DNA of 64,000 nucleotides, taken from positions 48,856 through 112,855 of the forward strand of contig CALGJF010000014.1 of NCBI GenBank assembly GCA_937914945.1. Direction: 5' to 3'. The notes below the pieces were generated by a model. The model ran no database searches and was not told the origin of the DNA. It saw only the letters and a program-made list of their open reading frames with translations. Shown piece after piece: positions 1-8,897 of this stretch. The position numbers and the translations under genes were made by a program. This DNA is from an uncultured Bacteroidales bacterium. Its GTDB lineage: Bacteria; Bacteroidota; Bacteroidia; Bacteroidales; Bacteroidaceae. Positions within the stretch are counted from its first letter, which is position 1, and every line of letters starts with the position of its first letter.

Positions 1-1
1 T

Positions 2-709
2 TCGCGAACATCGAACAACCATTTTGGCATTAAGGCCGATAAAAGCTGGAATGGGAAACGAACATCGGCCATGGACAATGGTCGCCTGTGCTACTTCAGG
101 AAATATGAGAATGTGAGAGACTCCTACGAAGACCACTCAAAGTTCCTTGTAAACCGCCAGCGATATGCATTCCTCTTCAAGCTCGACCAAGACGACTACA
201 AAGGCTGGGCAAAGGGGCTTAAAAAGGCGGGTTATGCCGAGGACCCTGCTTATCCCGGCAAGCTGATAAGCCTTATAGAGCGATATGAGCTATACAGATA
301 TGACGGCTACACCATGAAAAAAATAAGAAAGAGCGATGGCGTGGCATTTGAGAATTACGAAAAAAGCAGCGGCAGAACCATTTACAAAAGCAACGGACTT
401 TTATATGTAATAGGCAACACCGGCGACTCATTCAAATCGCTCAGCAAGGAGCTGGGCGTATCGCGTCGCAAACTCATGAAGTACAATGACTTATACCCCG
501 ACTACATAATAAAAGCAGGGGATATCATTTACCTCGAAAAGAAAAACAACAAAACAGGGAAGAGCCACCCTACACATATTGTACGACAAGGAGAGAGCCT
601 CCACTCCATATCACAAAAATATGGGGTAAAGATGGATAAAATATGCAAGAGAAACGCACAAGCCGTTGAGAATGGGATTAAAGTGGGCGATGTAATAAAA
701 CTGCGATGA
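2..709 (+). CDS. Glucosaminidase (GH73-like) with two LysM repeats, 5'-truncated by window edge
   Basis: Cell-wall hydrolase fragment of 235 codons that is open upstream of the window start; the first ATG in frame is at 71, but the reading frame runs back to base 2 and carries the family motif NNHFGIK, so the true start lies outside. This motif is typical of mannosyl-glycoprotein endo-N-acetylglucosaminidase-like (GH73) domains that cleave peptidoglycan glycans. Two LysM peptidoglycan-binding repeats follow, roughly at nucleotides 390-540 and 570-706; the second begins HIVRQGESLHSIS and has the usual G-x-x-I ending. The catalytic glutamate expected upstream is not visible. The protein would act in the periplasm on the sacculus. 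The domain architecture is common in Bacteroidales; only the exact substrate bond is uncertain. Confidence 0.85.
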   Translation, partial: SRTSNNHFGIKADKSWNGKRTSAMDNGRLCYFRKYENVRDSYEDHSKFLVNRQRYAFLFKLDQDDYKGWAKGLKKAGYAEDPAYPGKLISLIERYELYRYDGYTMKKIRKSDGVAFENYEKSSGRTIYKSNGLLYVIGNTGDSFKSLSKELGVSRRKLMKYNDLYPDYIIKAGDIIYLEKKNNKTGKSHPTHIVRQGESLHSISQKYGVKMDKICKRNAQAVENGIKVGDVIKLR

Positions 710-796
710 AAGCAGCGGTGCCTTATATGCAGACAGGTTCTATATCAAAAAAGTGAAATAAATTAACTTATGTTTTAATAAATACATTTTTTTTTA

Positions 797-804
797 TACC
801 TTTG
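797..804 (+). promoter_or_regulatory. Bacteroidetes-type -7 element upstream of the OmpA gene pair
   Basis: The octamer matches TAnnTTTG exactly (TACCTTTG), the -7 consensus of the Bacteroidetes primary sigma factor. It lies about 50 bp upstream of the chosen start codon at 856. The -33 region around 771-776 is T-rich but not a perfect TTTG. Confidence 0.55.
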
Positions 805-855
805 CCACATTGTACGATTTTTAACAGAACACACAAAATATTAATTTTTAGGAAG

Positions 856-2088
856 ATGAACAATTTTAGTTTTTCAAAGACGTTTCTTGCAGTCGCTGCA
901 TTCATGCTTGTTTCAAGCTTGGCAGAGGCACAGGTTATCAAAACGGAAACAATCCGCGAGTCGCGTCTGAGCAGCCTTGCAGCTGCATTGGGAGATTCCA
1001 CTGAGCTTATTGTGGCAGACGATGCTGCACTCAATGCTAAAAGTTGGTTCGTATCATTTGGCATCGGTGCAAATGCCATTACTGCCGAGGGCAACAACAA
1101 GGTAAACGACTTCTTGGACCGCAGAAGAGGCAGAATACAGGTTTCTACCGGTTTTTGGTTCAACAACTATTTTGGTATCAGAGGACAGGTAGGTTTGGGC
1201 AAAGTAAGTGCCTATTACTTGGCCGGTGCCATTTACGGCAAGCCCTTGAACTCTTTTGATTACAATCCCGCTACCATGCAGTACATCATAAACAAAGGTG
1301 GCCTTGCATATTTCCGCAGAAAATTCACTTACATGGATCTCAATGTAGCAGCCATGACCGATGTTGTCAAATGGTTCAAGAAAGATAGCAAATGGGGGGT
1401 TCAATTGTATGCAGGCCCCACAGTCACCTACTCGTTCAACAAACAGAACTTCGGCCACAACGCCACTTTGGGTGTTAAAGCGGGTACACAGATTGATTAC
1501 AGAATAAGCAAAAGATGGTCAATCATGGGTGATGTGCAGGCAAACTTCCTCAACGAGTCGTTTGACGGAATCGTTGGTGGAGAGGTAGGCGGAGATTACA
1601 GAAAATTTGATTTTCTTGCAGCAGCAAGCCTTGGCTTGAGCTACCATTTCGGTGGCGAGCCCTCAAAGGTTGATGTAAACATCCCTGTTGTTTACGAGAA
1701 CACATTTATTCCCCAGCCCAAACGCATAAAGGAGGTTAAAGCCCCCGCAAAAGAGGTTATCGCTCCTTTTGTTGTACGATTCTTCATCGACAAATCATAC
1801 ATTGAGAAGGGCCAGAAACCCCAAATCAACAAATTTGCCGAATATCTGAAAAACAACAAGAACGCCAAGGTTATGCTTACCGGTTACGCCGATAAGGAGA
1901 CTGCATATCCCGAGTACAACATGCGCTTGAGCCAGAAGCGTGTAAATTCCGTTAAGAAATACCTCATCGAGGAGTGCGGTATTGCAGAAGAGCGCATTGA
2001 AACAAATGCAAAGGGTGATACAGAGCGCGTTTATGACGAGGACTTCCGTTGGAACCGTGTAGTAGTGATGACTATTGTTGAGGATTAA
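856..2088 (+). CDS. Outer-membrane beta-barrel protein with C-terminal OmpA domain
   Basis: 410 residues. The ATG at 856 was chosen over an in-frame ATG at 802 because it starts a clean signal peptide (hydrophobic core, ending near AEAQ, residue 26), and the upstream codons coincide with a promoter-like element. Residues about 50-290 read as an amphipathic beta-barrel; about 300-410 form an OmpA/MotB-type peptidoglycan-binding domain. Within it the conserved Asp (TGYAD) and Arg (SQKRV), which bind diaminopimelate in OmpA, are both present. It probably anchors the outer membrane to peptidoglycan. It is followed after 25 bp by a second OmpA-like gene, so the two probably form an operon. Confidence 0.85.
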   Translation: MNNFSFSKTFLAVAAFMLVSSLAEAQVIKTETIRESRLSSLAAALGDSTELIVADDAALNAKSWFVSFGIGANAITAEGNNKVNDFLDRRRGRIQVSTGFWFNNYFGIRGQVGLGKVSAYYLAGAIYGKPLNSFDYNPATMQYIINKGGLAYFRRKFTYMDLNVAAMTDVVKWFKKDSKWGVQLYAGPTVTYSFNKQNFGHNATLGVKAGTQIDYRISKRWSIMGDVQANFLNESFDGIVGGEVGGDYRKFDFLAAASLGLSYHFGGEPSKVDVNIPVVYENTFIPQPKRIKEVKAPAKEVIAPFVVRFFIDKSYIEKGQKPQINKFAEYLKNNKNAKVMLTGYADKETAYPEYNMRLSQKRVNSVKKYLIEECGIAEERIETNAKGDTERVYDEDFRWNRVVVMTIVED

Positions 2089-2113
2089 TAAGAATTATAA
2101 AATAGGAAATAAC

Positions 2114-3283
2114 ATGAAAAAGTTTGCAATAATATCTCTTTTATTGGCTGTTAGTTTCTCAACATACGCACAGGAAAAATATGTTGAGACTACTACAAAA
2201 ACAGAAACCGTAAGTGTTGACTACAAAACGCTTTACAAATCGTCATTCTTTAGCAATTGGTATGTTCAGGGTGCCTTTGGAGGTACTATGTTGATGGGAG
2301 AGGATGACAGCGCTCTCTCTTTTGGCGACAGAGTGAAACCCGGTTTCTCTATTGCGATAGGTAAACAAATTACCCCGGTATTCGGCATACGAGTAGGTGT
2401 CGATGGTAACAGACTGCTTGGCTGGAACAGCAACATCGGCGGTCGCTATCCCAACCATTACACTGACCCCCGCAAGGAATACCTTGACAACAAGGGCGTA
2501 GATACAAGCAATGGCTACGACCAGGATATCAAATACTACTCTTTGAACGCAGATTTCATGGTTGACCTCATCAACGCCTTCTCAAAGGAGAAACGCGAGT
2601 TCAAAAAATGGGATGTAGAGGCATACGTGGGAATTGCCGCACTATCTACCATTGAAAGAAAAGGTATTGATAAACGAACACTGTTTGCAGGTAGAGGTGG
2701 TATTTCTACAACATACAATATCTGCAAAAGAGTTGGTATCAACCTCGATATCAACGGTACAATCACCAGCGCAACATTTGACGGACAAGACAATAAAGGT
2801 ACCGATTTCGATGGTTTGTGCTCGGCAAAGATTGGTTTGAAATGGAGAATAGGCAAGCAGGGTTTCAAAACCACACATGCTATTTCTGCAAGCCAATATG
2901 CTGCACTCAGCAACTACATTGCCGCTGTTAAAACAGAACAGATGGACAAGCACGAGCCCAAAGAGCAGATAGTTGTGATTCCTGCAGAGAAGGACAACAT
3001 CCTGGTTCCCTACGTTGTATTCTACGATGGCAAAGAGACCTTCAACCAAGAGTTGCAGATGGTTAACATCTCCAACATTGCAAAAATGTTGAAAGAGAAT
3101 GCCGAATACAAGATGGAGATTGTTGGTAATACAAACTCAACAAAGGCCGAGATTGCCGAGAAACGCGCAAACAAAGTTAAGGAGATTCTTATCAACCGCT
3201 ACTCTATCAATGGCGACCGCCTGACCGTAAAAACCCAAGATATGGGTGAGGATAGCCAGACCGTACATTTCATAAACAGATAA
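2114..3283 (+). CDS. Second OmpA-like outer-membrane protein with degenerate peptidoglycan-binding domain
   Basis: 389 residues. The ATG at 2114 is preferred to the earlier in-frame ATG at 2075, which lies inside the preceding gene; MKKFAIISLLLA... gives a typical signal peptide cleaved after YAQ. The central region looks like a beta-barrel. The C-terminal 95 residues resemble an OmpA domain: the strand-helix pattern and the arginine of EKRANKV remain, but the normally acidic ligand-binding position after the second strand is replaced (GNTNST instead of a G-x-A/S-D motif). It may therefore bind peptidoglycan weakly or not at all. It is co-transcribed with the intact paralogue upstream and ends at a strong hairpin. 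Confidence 0.8.
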   Translation: MKKFAIISLLLAVSFSTYAQEKYVETTTKTETVSVDYKTLYKSSFFSNWYVQGAFGGTMLMGEDDSALSFGDRVKPGFSIAIGKQITPVFGIRVGVDGNRLLGWNSNIGGRYPNHYTDPRKEYLDNKGVDTSNGYDQDIKYYSLNADFMVDLINAFSKEKREFKKWDVEAYVGIAALSTIERKGIDKRTLFAGRGGISTTYNICKRVGINLDINGTITSATFDGQDNKGTDFDGLCSAKIGLKWRIGKQGFKTTHAISASQYAALSNYIAAVKTEQMDKHEPKEQIVVIPAEKDNILVPYVVFYDGKETFNQELQMVNISNIAKMLKENAEYKMEIVGNTNSTKAEIAEKRANKVKEILINRYSINGDRLTVKTQDMGEDSQTVHFINR

Positions 3284-3300
3284 CAATTTTATTATCATAT

Positions 3301-3340
3301 AATTAATCAGGGGACTCTTCACAGAGTCCCCTGATTAATT
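3301..3340. terminator. Bidirectional terminator hairpin between convergent genes
   Basis: Perfect 18-bp inverted repeat (3301-3318 with 3323-3340) around a 4-nt loop TCAC. The outer part of each arm is A/T-rich, so either strand presents a GC-rich stem followed by U-rich sequence. It separates the plus-strand OmpA pair from the minus-strand membrane-protein gene. Confidence 0.85.
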
Positions 3341-3365
3341 ATATATAGCTATTTCGTATTATTAA

Positions 3366-3734
3366 TCAATTATCCAAATTCTGCTTTTCAATCTCCTGTG
3401 GAATTCTAAATGCGGCATACAGTTGTAACAGGGTTCCTACAAACATCACTGCAATCCACTCGTTACGGGTATGAGTGAACATAAGCACGCCGGCTGCCAC
3501 CAACACGAAACCGCCTATCAACTGCTGAATCACCAAACGCTTGAGTACGAAATTACCGCCACGCACCCTCAACAGGAATTGTGTTACCACAAGTAAGAGT
3601 GCGGCAACAAGGAATACCCATGCCGCAGCAGCGGGATAAAACATACGCCCCACAGCACCTGCAAGCATAGCAACCCATGACAATGCATTAAGAGTAGAGA
3701 TTATTCTTGTTTTCAGCGTATAAACCTTCTTCAT
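3366..3734 (-). CDS. Small integral membrane protein (about four TM helices), function unknown
   Basis: 122 residues with four hydrophobic segments, approximately at residues 15-35, 38-55, 68-88 and 90-108, a short basic N-terminus (MKKVYTLKTR) and a polar C-terminal tail. I do not recognise the family beyond small inner-membrane proteins in Bacteroidales. Its start lies one base after the stop of the DivIC/FtsB-like gene, so the two are almost certainly translated from one mRNA. That pairing hints at a cell-envelope role but does not establish it. Confidence 0.7.
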   Translation of the reverse strand: MKKVYTLKTRIISTLNALSWVAMLAGAVGRMFYPAAAAWVFLVAALLLVVTQFLLRVRGGNFVLKRLVIQQLIGGFVLVAAGVLMFTHTRNEWIAVMFVGTLLQLYAAFRIPQEIEKQNLDN

Positions 3735-3735
3735 A

Positions 3736-4035
3736 TTAATCCTCTATTATAAAAATCTCCTCTCCATCCTTGTGCATTCCGTATTTTTCGCGGGCCACCT
3801 TTTCCATAATTTCCAAATCTTTATGCAGTTCGTTGGACTTGTGAGTTATCACCTCCAATTCGTGTTTCAAATCTTCGATCTCCGATTTCAGCATAGATAT
3901 CTCTCTCTGATTCTGGAAATGTCTAATCATATTGTTTTCATCAAAAAATATGATAATGAGCAAAAATGTTATTGTTACAAACCAATATTTGTTATTCCTA
4001 ACCCAGGTGAAAAAATTTGCTATACTGTCATTCAT
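3736..4035 (-). CDS. Septum formation initiator, DivIC/FtsB family
   Basis: 99 residues starting at MNDSIANFF; an upstream in-frame ATG at 4077 would add 14 hydrophobic residues and fits the family less well. The layout is the FtsB/DivIC one: short cytoplasmic N-terminus, one TM helix (about residues 18-36), then a coiled coil with heptad leucines/isoleucines (about 40-80), and a C-terminal REKYGMHKDGEE segment. The motif REKYGM-x-K-x-x-E is diagnostic for the family. In E. coli and B. subtilis the protein forms a complex with FtsL and FtsQ/DivIB in the divisome; the same role is inferred here. Confidence 0.85.
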   Translation of the reverse strand: MNDSIANFFTWVRNNKYWFVTITFLLIIIFFDENNMIRHFQNQREISMLKSEIEDLKHELEVITHKSNELHKDLEIMEKVAREKYGMHKDGEEIFIIED

Positions 4036-4081
4036 AAATCTTATTATTAATACTGTTGTTGGGATAATGCAATTCAAAAAA

Positions 4082-4089
4082 CAAAGGTA
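4082..4089 (-). promoter_or_regulatory. -7 element (TACCTTTG) for the DivIC/FtsB-like gene
   Basis: Read on the minus strand the octamer is TACCTTTG, an exact TAnnTTTG match, 46 bp upstream of the start at 4035. No clean -33 TTTG was found at the usual distance. Confidence 0.5.
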
Positions 4090-4162
4090 GAAATTTTTTG
4101 TAATTGAAAAGATAATATTGACAGATTTTACCGAATGAAGAGAAAGATGAAGAACTTTTTAT

Positions 4163-4193
4163 TTTGTATAACTCGGATATTACCTTATTTTTG
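4163..4193 (+). promoter_or_regulatory. Bacteroidetes promoter for dnaX
   Basis: TTTG at 4163-4166 and TATTTTTG at 4186-4193 are separated by 19 bp, a near-perfect -33/-7 pair. The dnaX start is about 50 bp downstream. Confidence 0.7.
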
Positions 4194-4244
4194 CAGTAAA
4201 GAACAAAGCAAAAGCAAATATTAAATTGTAAACAGAAGAAAGGA

Positions 4245-6065
4245 ATGGAGAATTACATCGTTTCTGCACGAAAATACCGCCCTGACACATTTGAAACTGT
4301 TGTGGCGCAAAAATCACTCACTACGACACTGAAAAATGCCATACAAACAGGCAAGTTGGCACATGCATACCTTTTCTGTGGCCCTCGAGGAGTGGGCAAG
4401 ACCACTTGCGCCCGTATTTTTGCAAAAACTATTAACTGCTTGAACCACACCGCAAATGGCGAGCCTTGCAACGAGTGTGAATCGTGCCGCTCCTTCAACG
4501 AGCAGCGTTCCTTTTCAATATATGAGCTCGACGCTGCCAGCAACAACTCGGTGGAGGATATCCGTTCCCTTAACGAGCAGGTGCGAATTCCGCCACAGAT
4601 AGGTAAATACAAGGTATACATTATAGACGAGGTGCATATGCTGTCGCAAGCAGCCTTCAACGCCTTCCTTAAAACATTGGAAGAGCCGCCTGCACACGCC
4701 ATATTCATTCTTGCCACCACAGAGAAACATAAAATAATCCCCACCATTCTATCGCGATGCCAAATTTATGATTTCAGCCGCATAGATACGGCAGACATAA
4801 TAAACCACCTGCAAAGCATTGCCGAAAAAGAGAATATAAAGAGTGAGTTTGAGGCTCTTCGCATAATTGCTCACAAATCAGATGGTTGCATGCGCGACGC
4901 ACTATCACTCTTTGACCAGATGGTGAGTTTTACACAAGGCAATCTCAGCTATACAAAGGTAATCGAGAGCCTGAACGTTCTCGATTACGAATATTATTTC
5001 AAATTAACAGACTACATGCTCGATGCGAACACATCGCAATCGTTGCTGTTGTTTAACGAGATATTAAGCAAGGGATTTGAGGGAAGCATCTTCATTGAGG
5101 GACTGGCTTCACACATGCGAGACCTCCTGGTCAATGGCGACCCCGTTACCGCACCCTTGTTTGAGGGGAGCGACGAGCTACGCAAGAGATATGTGAGCCA
5201 GGCCGCCAGATGCAACCCCAAAATGCTGTTCAAGGCAATAAAGCTCTGCAACAACTGCGAATTGAGCTATCGTACAAGCCGCAACAAACGACTTTTAGTG
5301 GAGCTCACGCTCATACAACTATCGCAATTGGTAACGGGCGAAGATGGTGAAGATGGGGGGCGTGGCCCTAAAATATTAAAACCCATCTTCAATAAAACAG
5401 AGCAGACACAATCCACGCATATAAATAACAAGCCGCAAGAGAATGCAAGCACGCCTGCCGCCGCCACGCGACAAACACCGCAAGTGCAGCAGGCTGTTAC
5501 CACACCCGCCCCGCAAACGCCGAAAGAGCGCCCTGCCACCATACAGGGACGCCCCGAATCACTGAAAAGGGCAGAACAGCCAACACAAGGCATCGGCGGC
5601 ATGTTTCGCAGAGCAAGAACCACACTGAGTGGCGAAAGCGGCAAAGCGACTCCGATACCGCAAGAACAAACCGTACAAGCAGAAAACAACACTCAAAAGA
5701 GTAGTGAAATTACCGGCGAAATGCTTACACAGGCATGGACTTCATTTGCACTTGAACTACCCGAAAAGGAGCGCGCCCTCACAGAGAGAATGAAGCTTAT
5801 CACTCCACAAAAGAGCGATGAGAATAGTTTTACCATTAACGTAGATAACCAGCTTGTTGCACAAATATTTGAGGAGGAGGCAACAAAAATCGTTACCGGC
5901 ATGAGCAAATTCCTCAATGGCACAGTGCTTAAAATGAAAATAAACATAAACAAGGTAGCTGTGCAAAGACATGTTTATGACCGCACCAAGCAGTACGAAA
6001 TCCTACGAGAGAAGAACGCAACCATCGAGAAACTGCGCAAAAGCCTCAATCTAGAACTTGCATAA
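4245..6065 (+). CDS. dnaX: DNA polymerase III subunit gamma/tau
   Basis: 606 residues. DnaX is the AAA+ motor of the clamp loader, which opens the beta sliding clamp and bridges the polymerase cores. Visible features: Walker A GPRGVGKT at 46-53; the zinc module Cys65, Cys75, Cys78, Cys81; Walker B YIIDEVH ending near residue 131; and a sensor-1/SRC stretch (LATTEKH...LSRCQ) around 150-170. From about residue 365 to 460 there is a low-complexity Gln/Thr/Pro/Ala linker, followed by a C-terminal domain (about 480-606) corresponding to the tau-specific part. No obvious programmed frameshift sequence was noticed. The gene stands alone behind its own promoter. Confidence 0.95.
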   Translation: MENYIVSARKYRPDTFETVVAQKSLTTTLKNAIQTGKLAHAYLFCGPRGVGKTTCARIFAKTINCLNHTANGEPCNECESCRSFNEQRSFSIYELDAASNNSVEDIRSLNEQVRIPPQIGKYKVYIIDEVHMLSQAAFNAFLKTLEEPPAHAIFILATTEKHKIIPTILSRCQIYDFSRIDTADIINHLQSIAEKENIKSEFEALRIIAHKSDGCMRDALSLFDQMVSFTQGNLSYTKVIESLNVLDYEYYFKLTDYMLDANTSQSLLLFNEILSKGFEGSIFIEGLASHMRDLLVNGDPVTAPLFEGSDELRKRYVSQAARCNPKMLFKAIKLCNNCELSYRTSRNKRLLVELTLIQLSQLVTGEDGEDGGRGPKILKPIFNKTEQTQSTHINNKPQENASTPAAATRQTPQVQQAVTTPAPQTPKERPATIQGRPESLKRAEQPTQGIGGMFRRARTTLSGESGKATPIPQEQTVQAENNTQKSSEITGEMLTQAWTSFALELPEKERALTERMKLITPQKSDENSFTINVDNQLVAQIFEEEATKIVTGMSKFLNGTVLKMKININKVAVQRHVYDRTKQYEILREKNATIEKLRKSLNLELA

Positions 6066-6120
6066 CAGCACATATTGTAAGAAAATCTTATGACAAAGTG
6101 TTTTTTGTAAATTATTTGTA

Positions 6121-6128
6121 TATATTTG
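6121..6128 (+). promoter_or_regulatory. -7 element (TATATTTG) for the small outer-membrane barrel gene
   Basis: Exact TAnnTTTG match 27 bp upstream of the start codon at 6155. T-rich sequence lies upstream, but no TTTG at the canonical distance. Confidence 0.5.
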
Positions 6129-6154
6129 TAAATATTAACTTAAAATCATAAGAT

Positions 6155-6874
6155 ATGAAGAAGTTCTTTTTTATTGCAATTGCATTCGCTATGCTATTTG
6201 CAACAAGCATTTCTGCACAAAGCAGTTACAACTTTTGGAAGCACAAAAGCCCTTTCCGCCTGGGCTACACATTCCAGACATTAGAGTATGAAAACGGGCT
6301 GGAACTTGAACAGAAGATGGGTTTCAATTTTTCCAAGAATTGGAGCATCTACCTGCATAAAGAACCCATAGCCGATCGCATAAAATTTGCGATAGACCTT
6401 GGTACCAGCGCAAACTACGTGAAATACGAAACCAACGATGCATGGAAAGAGGCGTTCAAGGACGACTACGAGGATGTGATTGACGATGAGGATATACCCG
6501 AGTTCGGAATTCACCAAATAGATTTGGGTATTGCCATCGGTCCATCTATCACAGTGAGACCTTTTGGTGATTGGCGTCTGAACGCATACTTCCACGTTAC
6601 ACCGTCGGCATCGGTATTCATAAATGACGATGAGGTGAGCACCAGCTTTGTACCGTTCCTGGATTATGGTATTGAGGCATCATGGCGTTGGATTGGTGTA
6701 GGTGTCGAGATGCGCCAAGGAAAGGGTAAATACAAAGACATGACATCAAAGATTGTTGAGGACATCATACCCGATGATGTAACAAACAACATACCCGGTG
6801 GCATACTCGAAAGTGATGAGAAAATAAAATTAAAGACCAAGGCTGTCAGAGTATATCTCTCTATCCGCTTTTAA
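6155..6874 (+). CDS. Putative outer-membrane beta-barrel protein
   Basis: 239 residues with a classical signal peptide (MKKFFFIAIAFAMLFATSISAQ, cleavage after SAQ). The mature part alternates polar and aromatic residues with many Tyr/Trp at strand ends (for example WRWIGVGVEM) and ends in an aromatic residue (YLSIRF), the usual C-terminal beta-signal for BAM-dependent insertion. It looks like a small barrel of about 8-10 strands. I cannot assign a function or named family. It is a single-gene unit with its own promoter and terminator. Confidence 0.7.
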   Translation: MKKFFFIAIAFAMLFATSISAQSSYNFWKHKSPFRLGYTFQTLEYENGLELEQKMGFNFSKNWSIYLHKEPIADRIKFAIDLGTSANYVKYETNDAWKEAFKDDYEDVIDDEDIPEFGIHQIDLGIAIGPSITVRPFGDWRLNAYFHVTPSASVFINDDEVSTSFVPFLDYGIEASWRWIGVGVEMRQGKGKYKDMTSKIVEDIIPDDVTNNIPGGILESDEKIKLKTKAVRVYLSIRF

Positions 6875-6893
6875 TTATAAATTTCACAAACGT

Positions 6894-6932
6894 ACATCGG
6901 TTGCGCAATTTATTGTGCAACCGATGTTTTTT
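6894..6932 (+). terminator. Rho-independent terminator
   Basis: 15-bp stem (6894-6908 with 6913-6927, one G-T wobble), 4-nt loop, followed by a T-run. It lies 20 bp after the barrel gene stop. Confidence 0.85.
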
Positions 6933-7298
6933 ATACAAAAAGCCCAAATAAATTTTCATAAAAAAACAAGAAAAAAGGCATCTTTTTATTAGCCATTTTT
7001 TGAAAGAGAAATATTTCTCAAATAAAAAAATTTTTCGCTTTATATAGAATTATTCTAATTAACAAACAATGGTTTCCATTGAAATGAAATTTCATACAAA
7101 ACACATTTATACAACCACAAAAACGGATATTTAAGCCATGAGTATGAAAAGCAGACAAGCAAGCGCAAGGCTGTTAATACCTTGATTATAAGGATAATAT
7201 TTTTTTTGTCAATATCACATCCTCCAACGATTGCACATTTATAACACACTCTTTTTCAGCACGTTATAAATGCAAAAAAAACAGCAACTTTTTTGCAC

Positions 7299-7329
7299 TT
7301 GCTTTTTCATTTTTCTTTTATGATATTTG
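7299..7329 (+). promoter_or_regulatory. Probable dnaA promoter
   Basis: TTG at 7299-7301 and GATATTTG at 7322-7329 (one mismatch to TAnnTTTG), separated by 20 bp. It implies a leader of about 135 nt before dnaA. Confidence 0.4.
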
Positions 7330-7403
7330 CATTAAGAAAGATACAGCGAGGGGACACAGATCTCACAGGTGTAAACCAAATAAAACGAGAGTGGTTCCTC
7401 ATC

Positions 7404-7440
7404 ACAACCATCGAGTTCACACACAGAGACCGATGGTTGT
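7404..7440 (+). promoter_or_regulatory. Inverted repeat in the dnaA 5' leader
   Basis: Perfect 10-bp arms ACAACCATCG (7404-7413) and CGATGGTTGT (7431-7440) around a 17-nt spacer, ending 33 bp before the dnaA start. It could form an RNA hairpin in the leader or be a protein-binding palindrome. There is no U-run, so a terminator is unlikely. Confidence 0.5.
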
Positions 7441-7473
7441 TTGAATCTTCAAAACAAGCATAAATATTTTTCG

Positions 7474-8871
7474 ATGAACTCACAATTACTAACAGCAAAA
7501 TGGAATCAATGCCTCGAAATAATTCGAGACATTGTTACCGAAGCAACATACGATACTTGGTTTGCCGATATAAAGGCTATCAAGTACGAAGACTCTACCC
7601 TGACCATTCAGGTTAAGAGCAACTATGTGTGTGAGCATCTCGAGGAGAACTATGTGGGACTGCTTCGCTCTACACTGTTCAGAGTGATGGGCAACGGCAC
7701 AAAGTTGATGTATAGCATACTCACCGACAAGGACAACAACCTTAGTGTAGAGGTGGGTGCAGACAGCTATACCGGCAACAACAGAACAGCAAGGGGGAAT
7801 TCGGGCAATAACGCACCCCAAGCATCACAGGAAGCTATTCAGGAACTCGATTCCATGCTCATAAACCGCTACACATTTGACAACTTTGTAGAGGGAGTGA
7901 GCAACAGACTCTCGCGTTCGGTAGCCGTCAGCGTTGCAAACACCCCGGGCCGAGCATTCAACCCCCTGTTCATCTATGGACCCTCGGGCGTAGGCAAAAC
8001 CCACTTGATTAACGCCATAGGTTGCAAAATCAAGGAATTGCACCCCGAACTGCGTGTTCTCTATATTTCTGCGCACTTGTTCCAGGTTCAATATACCGAC
8101 TCTATTCTGCAAAAGAAGTTCAACGACTTTATGAGATTCTATCAGAGCATTGATGTTCTCATAATAGATGACATTCAGGAGTTTGCAGGGCTTGAAAAAA
8201 CACAGCATGCGTTCTTCCACATATTCAACCACTTGCACCTCAACGGCAAGCAGTTGATTATGACCTCGGATCGCACACCGGCACAATTGCAGGGCATGGA
8301 GGAGCGCCTTATCACACGTTTCAAGTGGGGAATGACTGCGGAAATTGAGAAACCAGACCTTGAGCTGCGCAAGAATATCCTCAGAAACAAGATTCGCAGA
8401 GACGGTCTTAAATTCCCCGAGGAGGTAATTACATACATTGCCGAGCATGTCAATGCAAGTATCCGCGACCTTGAAGGTATCATTGTATCACTCATGGCTC
8501 ATTCCGCCATAAACAATACAGATATCGACATCGCGCTTGCACGTAAAATCACAGGCAACATTACCGATTACGAGAAACAGCCCATCACCATAGACGACAT
8601 AATCAGCAAAGTATCAAGCTATTATGGAGTGGAGGTTGAGAGCATCAATACACGTTCCCGCAAAAGAGAGGTTGTACTCGTGCGCCAAGTTGCAATGTTC
8701 CTGGCAAAAAAATATCTCGACATGTCAACATCAAAGATTGGCAAGTACATAGGTAACAGAGACCATGCCACTGTGGTACACGCCTGCAAGACAATTACCA
8801 ATCTTGCAGAAACAGACAAGCAGTTCCGCCACGAACTCAACGAAATTGACCTATCGTTGCAAAGTGCATAA
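7474..8871 (+). CDS. dnaA: Chromosomal replication initiator protein DnaA
   Basis: 465 residues; the ATG at 7474 was preferred because MNSQLLTAKWNQCL aligns with the start of DnaA domain I, while the upstream in-frame extension to 7441 has no homology-like content. Domain I (about 1-85), variable linker (about 86-125, rich in Asn/Gly/Gln), AAA+ domain with Walker A GPSGVGKT at 169-176 and Walker B LIIDD near 229-233, and the C-terminal helix-turn-helix with the signature NRDHATVVHA. DnaA-ATP binds DnaA boxes and opens the origin. A long AT-rich region with a leader hairpin precedes the gene, and a strong terminator follows, so it is monocistronic. Confidence 0.97.
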   Translation: MNSQLLTAKWNQCLEIIRDIVTEATYDTWFADIKAIKYEDSTLTIQVKSNYVCEHLEENYVGLLRSTLFRVMGNGTKLMYSILTDKDNNLSVEVGADSYTGNNRTARGNSGNNAPQASQEAIQELDSMLINRYTFDNFVEGVSNRLSRSVAVSVANTPGRAFNPLFIYGPSGVGKTHLINAIGCKIKELHPELRVLYISAHLFQVQYTDSILQKKFNDFMRFYQSIDVLIIDDIQEFAGLEKTQHAFFHIFNHLHLNGKQLIMTSDRTPAQLQGMEERLITRFKWGMTAEIEKPDLELRKNILRNKIRRDGLKFPEEVITYIAEHVNASIRDLEGIIVSLMAHSAINNTDIDIALARKITGNITDYEKQPITIDDIISKVSSYYGVEVESINTRSRKREVVLVRQVAMFLAKKYLDMSTSKIGKYIGNRDHATVVHACKTITNLAETDKQFRHELNEIDLSLQSA

Positions 8872-8897
8872 TAAAAGAAAACAATACACAAAAAATT

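Larger units (their letters stand above)
6933..7473. other. AT-rich non-coding region upstream of dnaA
   Basis: About 540 bp without a convincing gene. It is strongly A/T-rich, with homopolymer runs near 6960-7040 and 7200-7320. Two short minus-strand open frames (7055-7249 and 7307-7498) lack typical starts and protein-like composition. No perfect DnaA box (TTATCCACA) was found, so I do not call an origin. The right end holds the dnaA promoter and a hairpin (7404-7440). Confidence 0.6.

Noticed and set aside
6885..6896. AAACGTAC-like match to Bacteroides invertible-promoter repeats
   Set aside because: Single partial copy inside a terminator region, with no inverted partner.
6933..7473. Replication origin next to dnaA
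   Set aside because: AT-rich, but no TTATCCACA-type DnaA boxes in clusters were found by eye; only weak partial matches.
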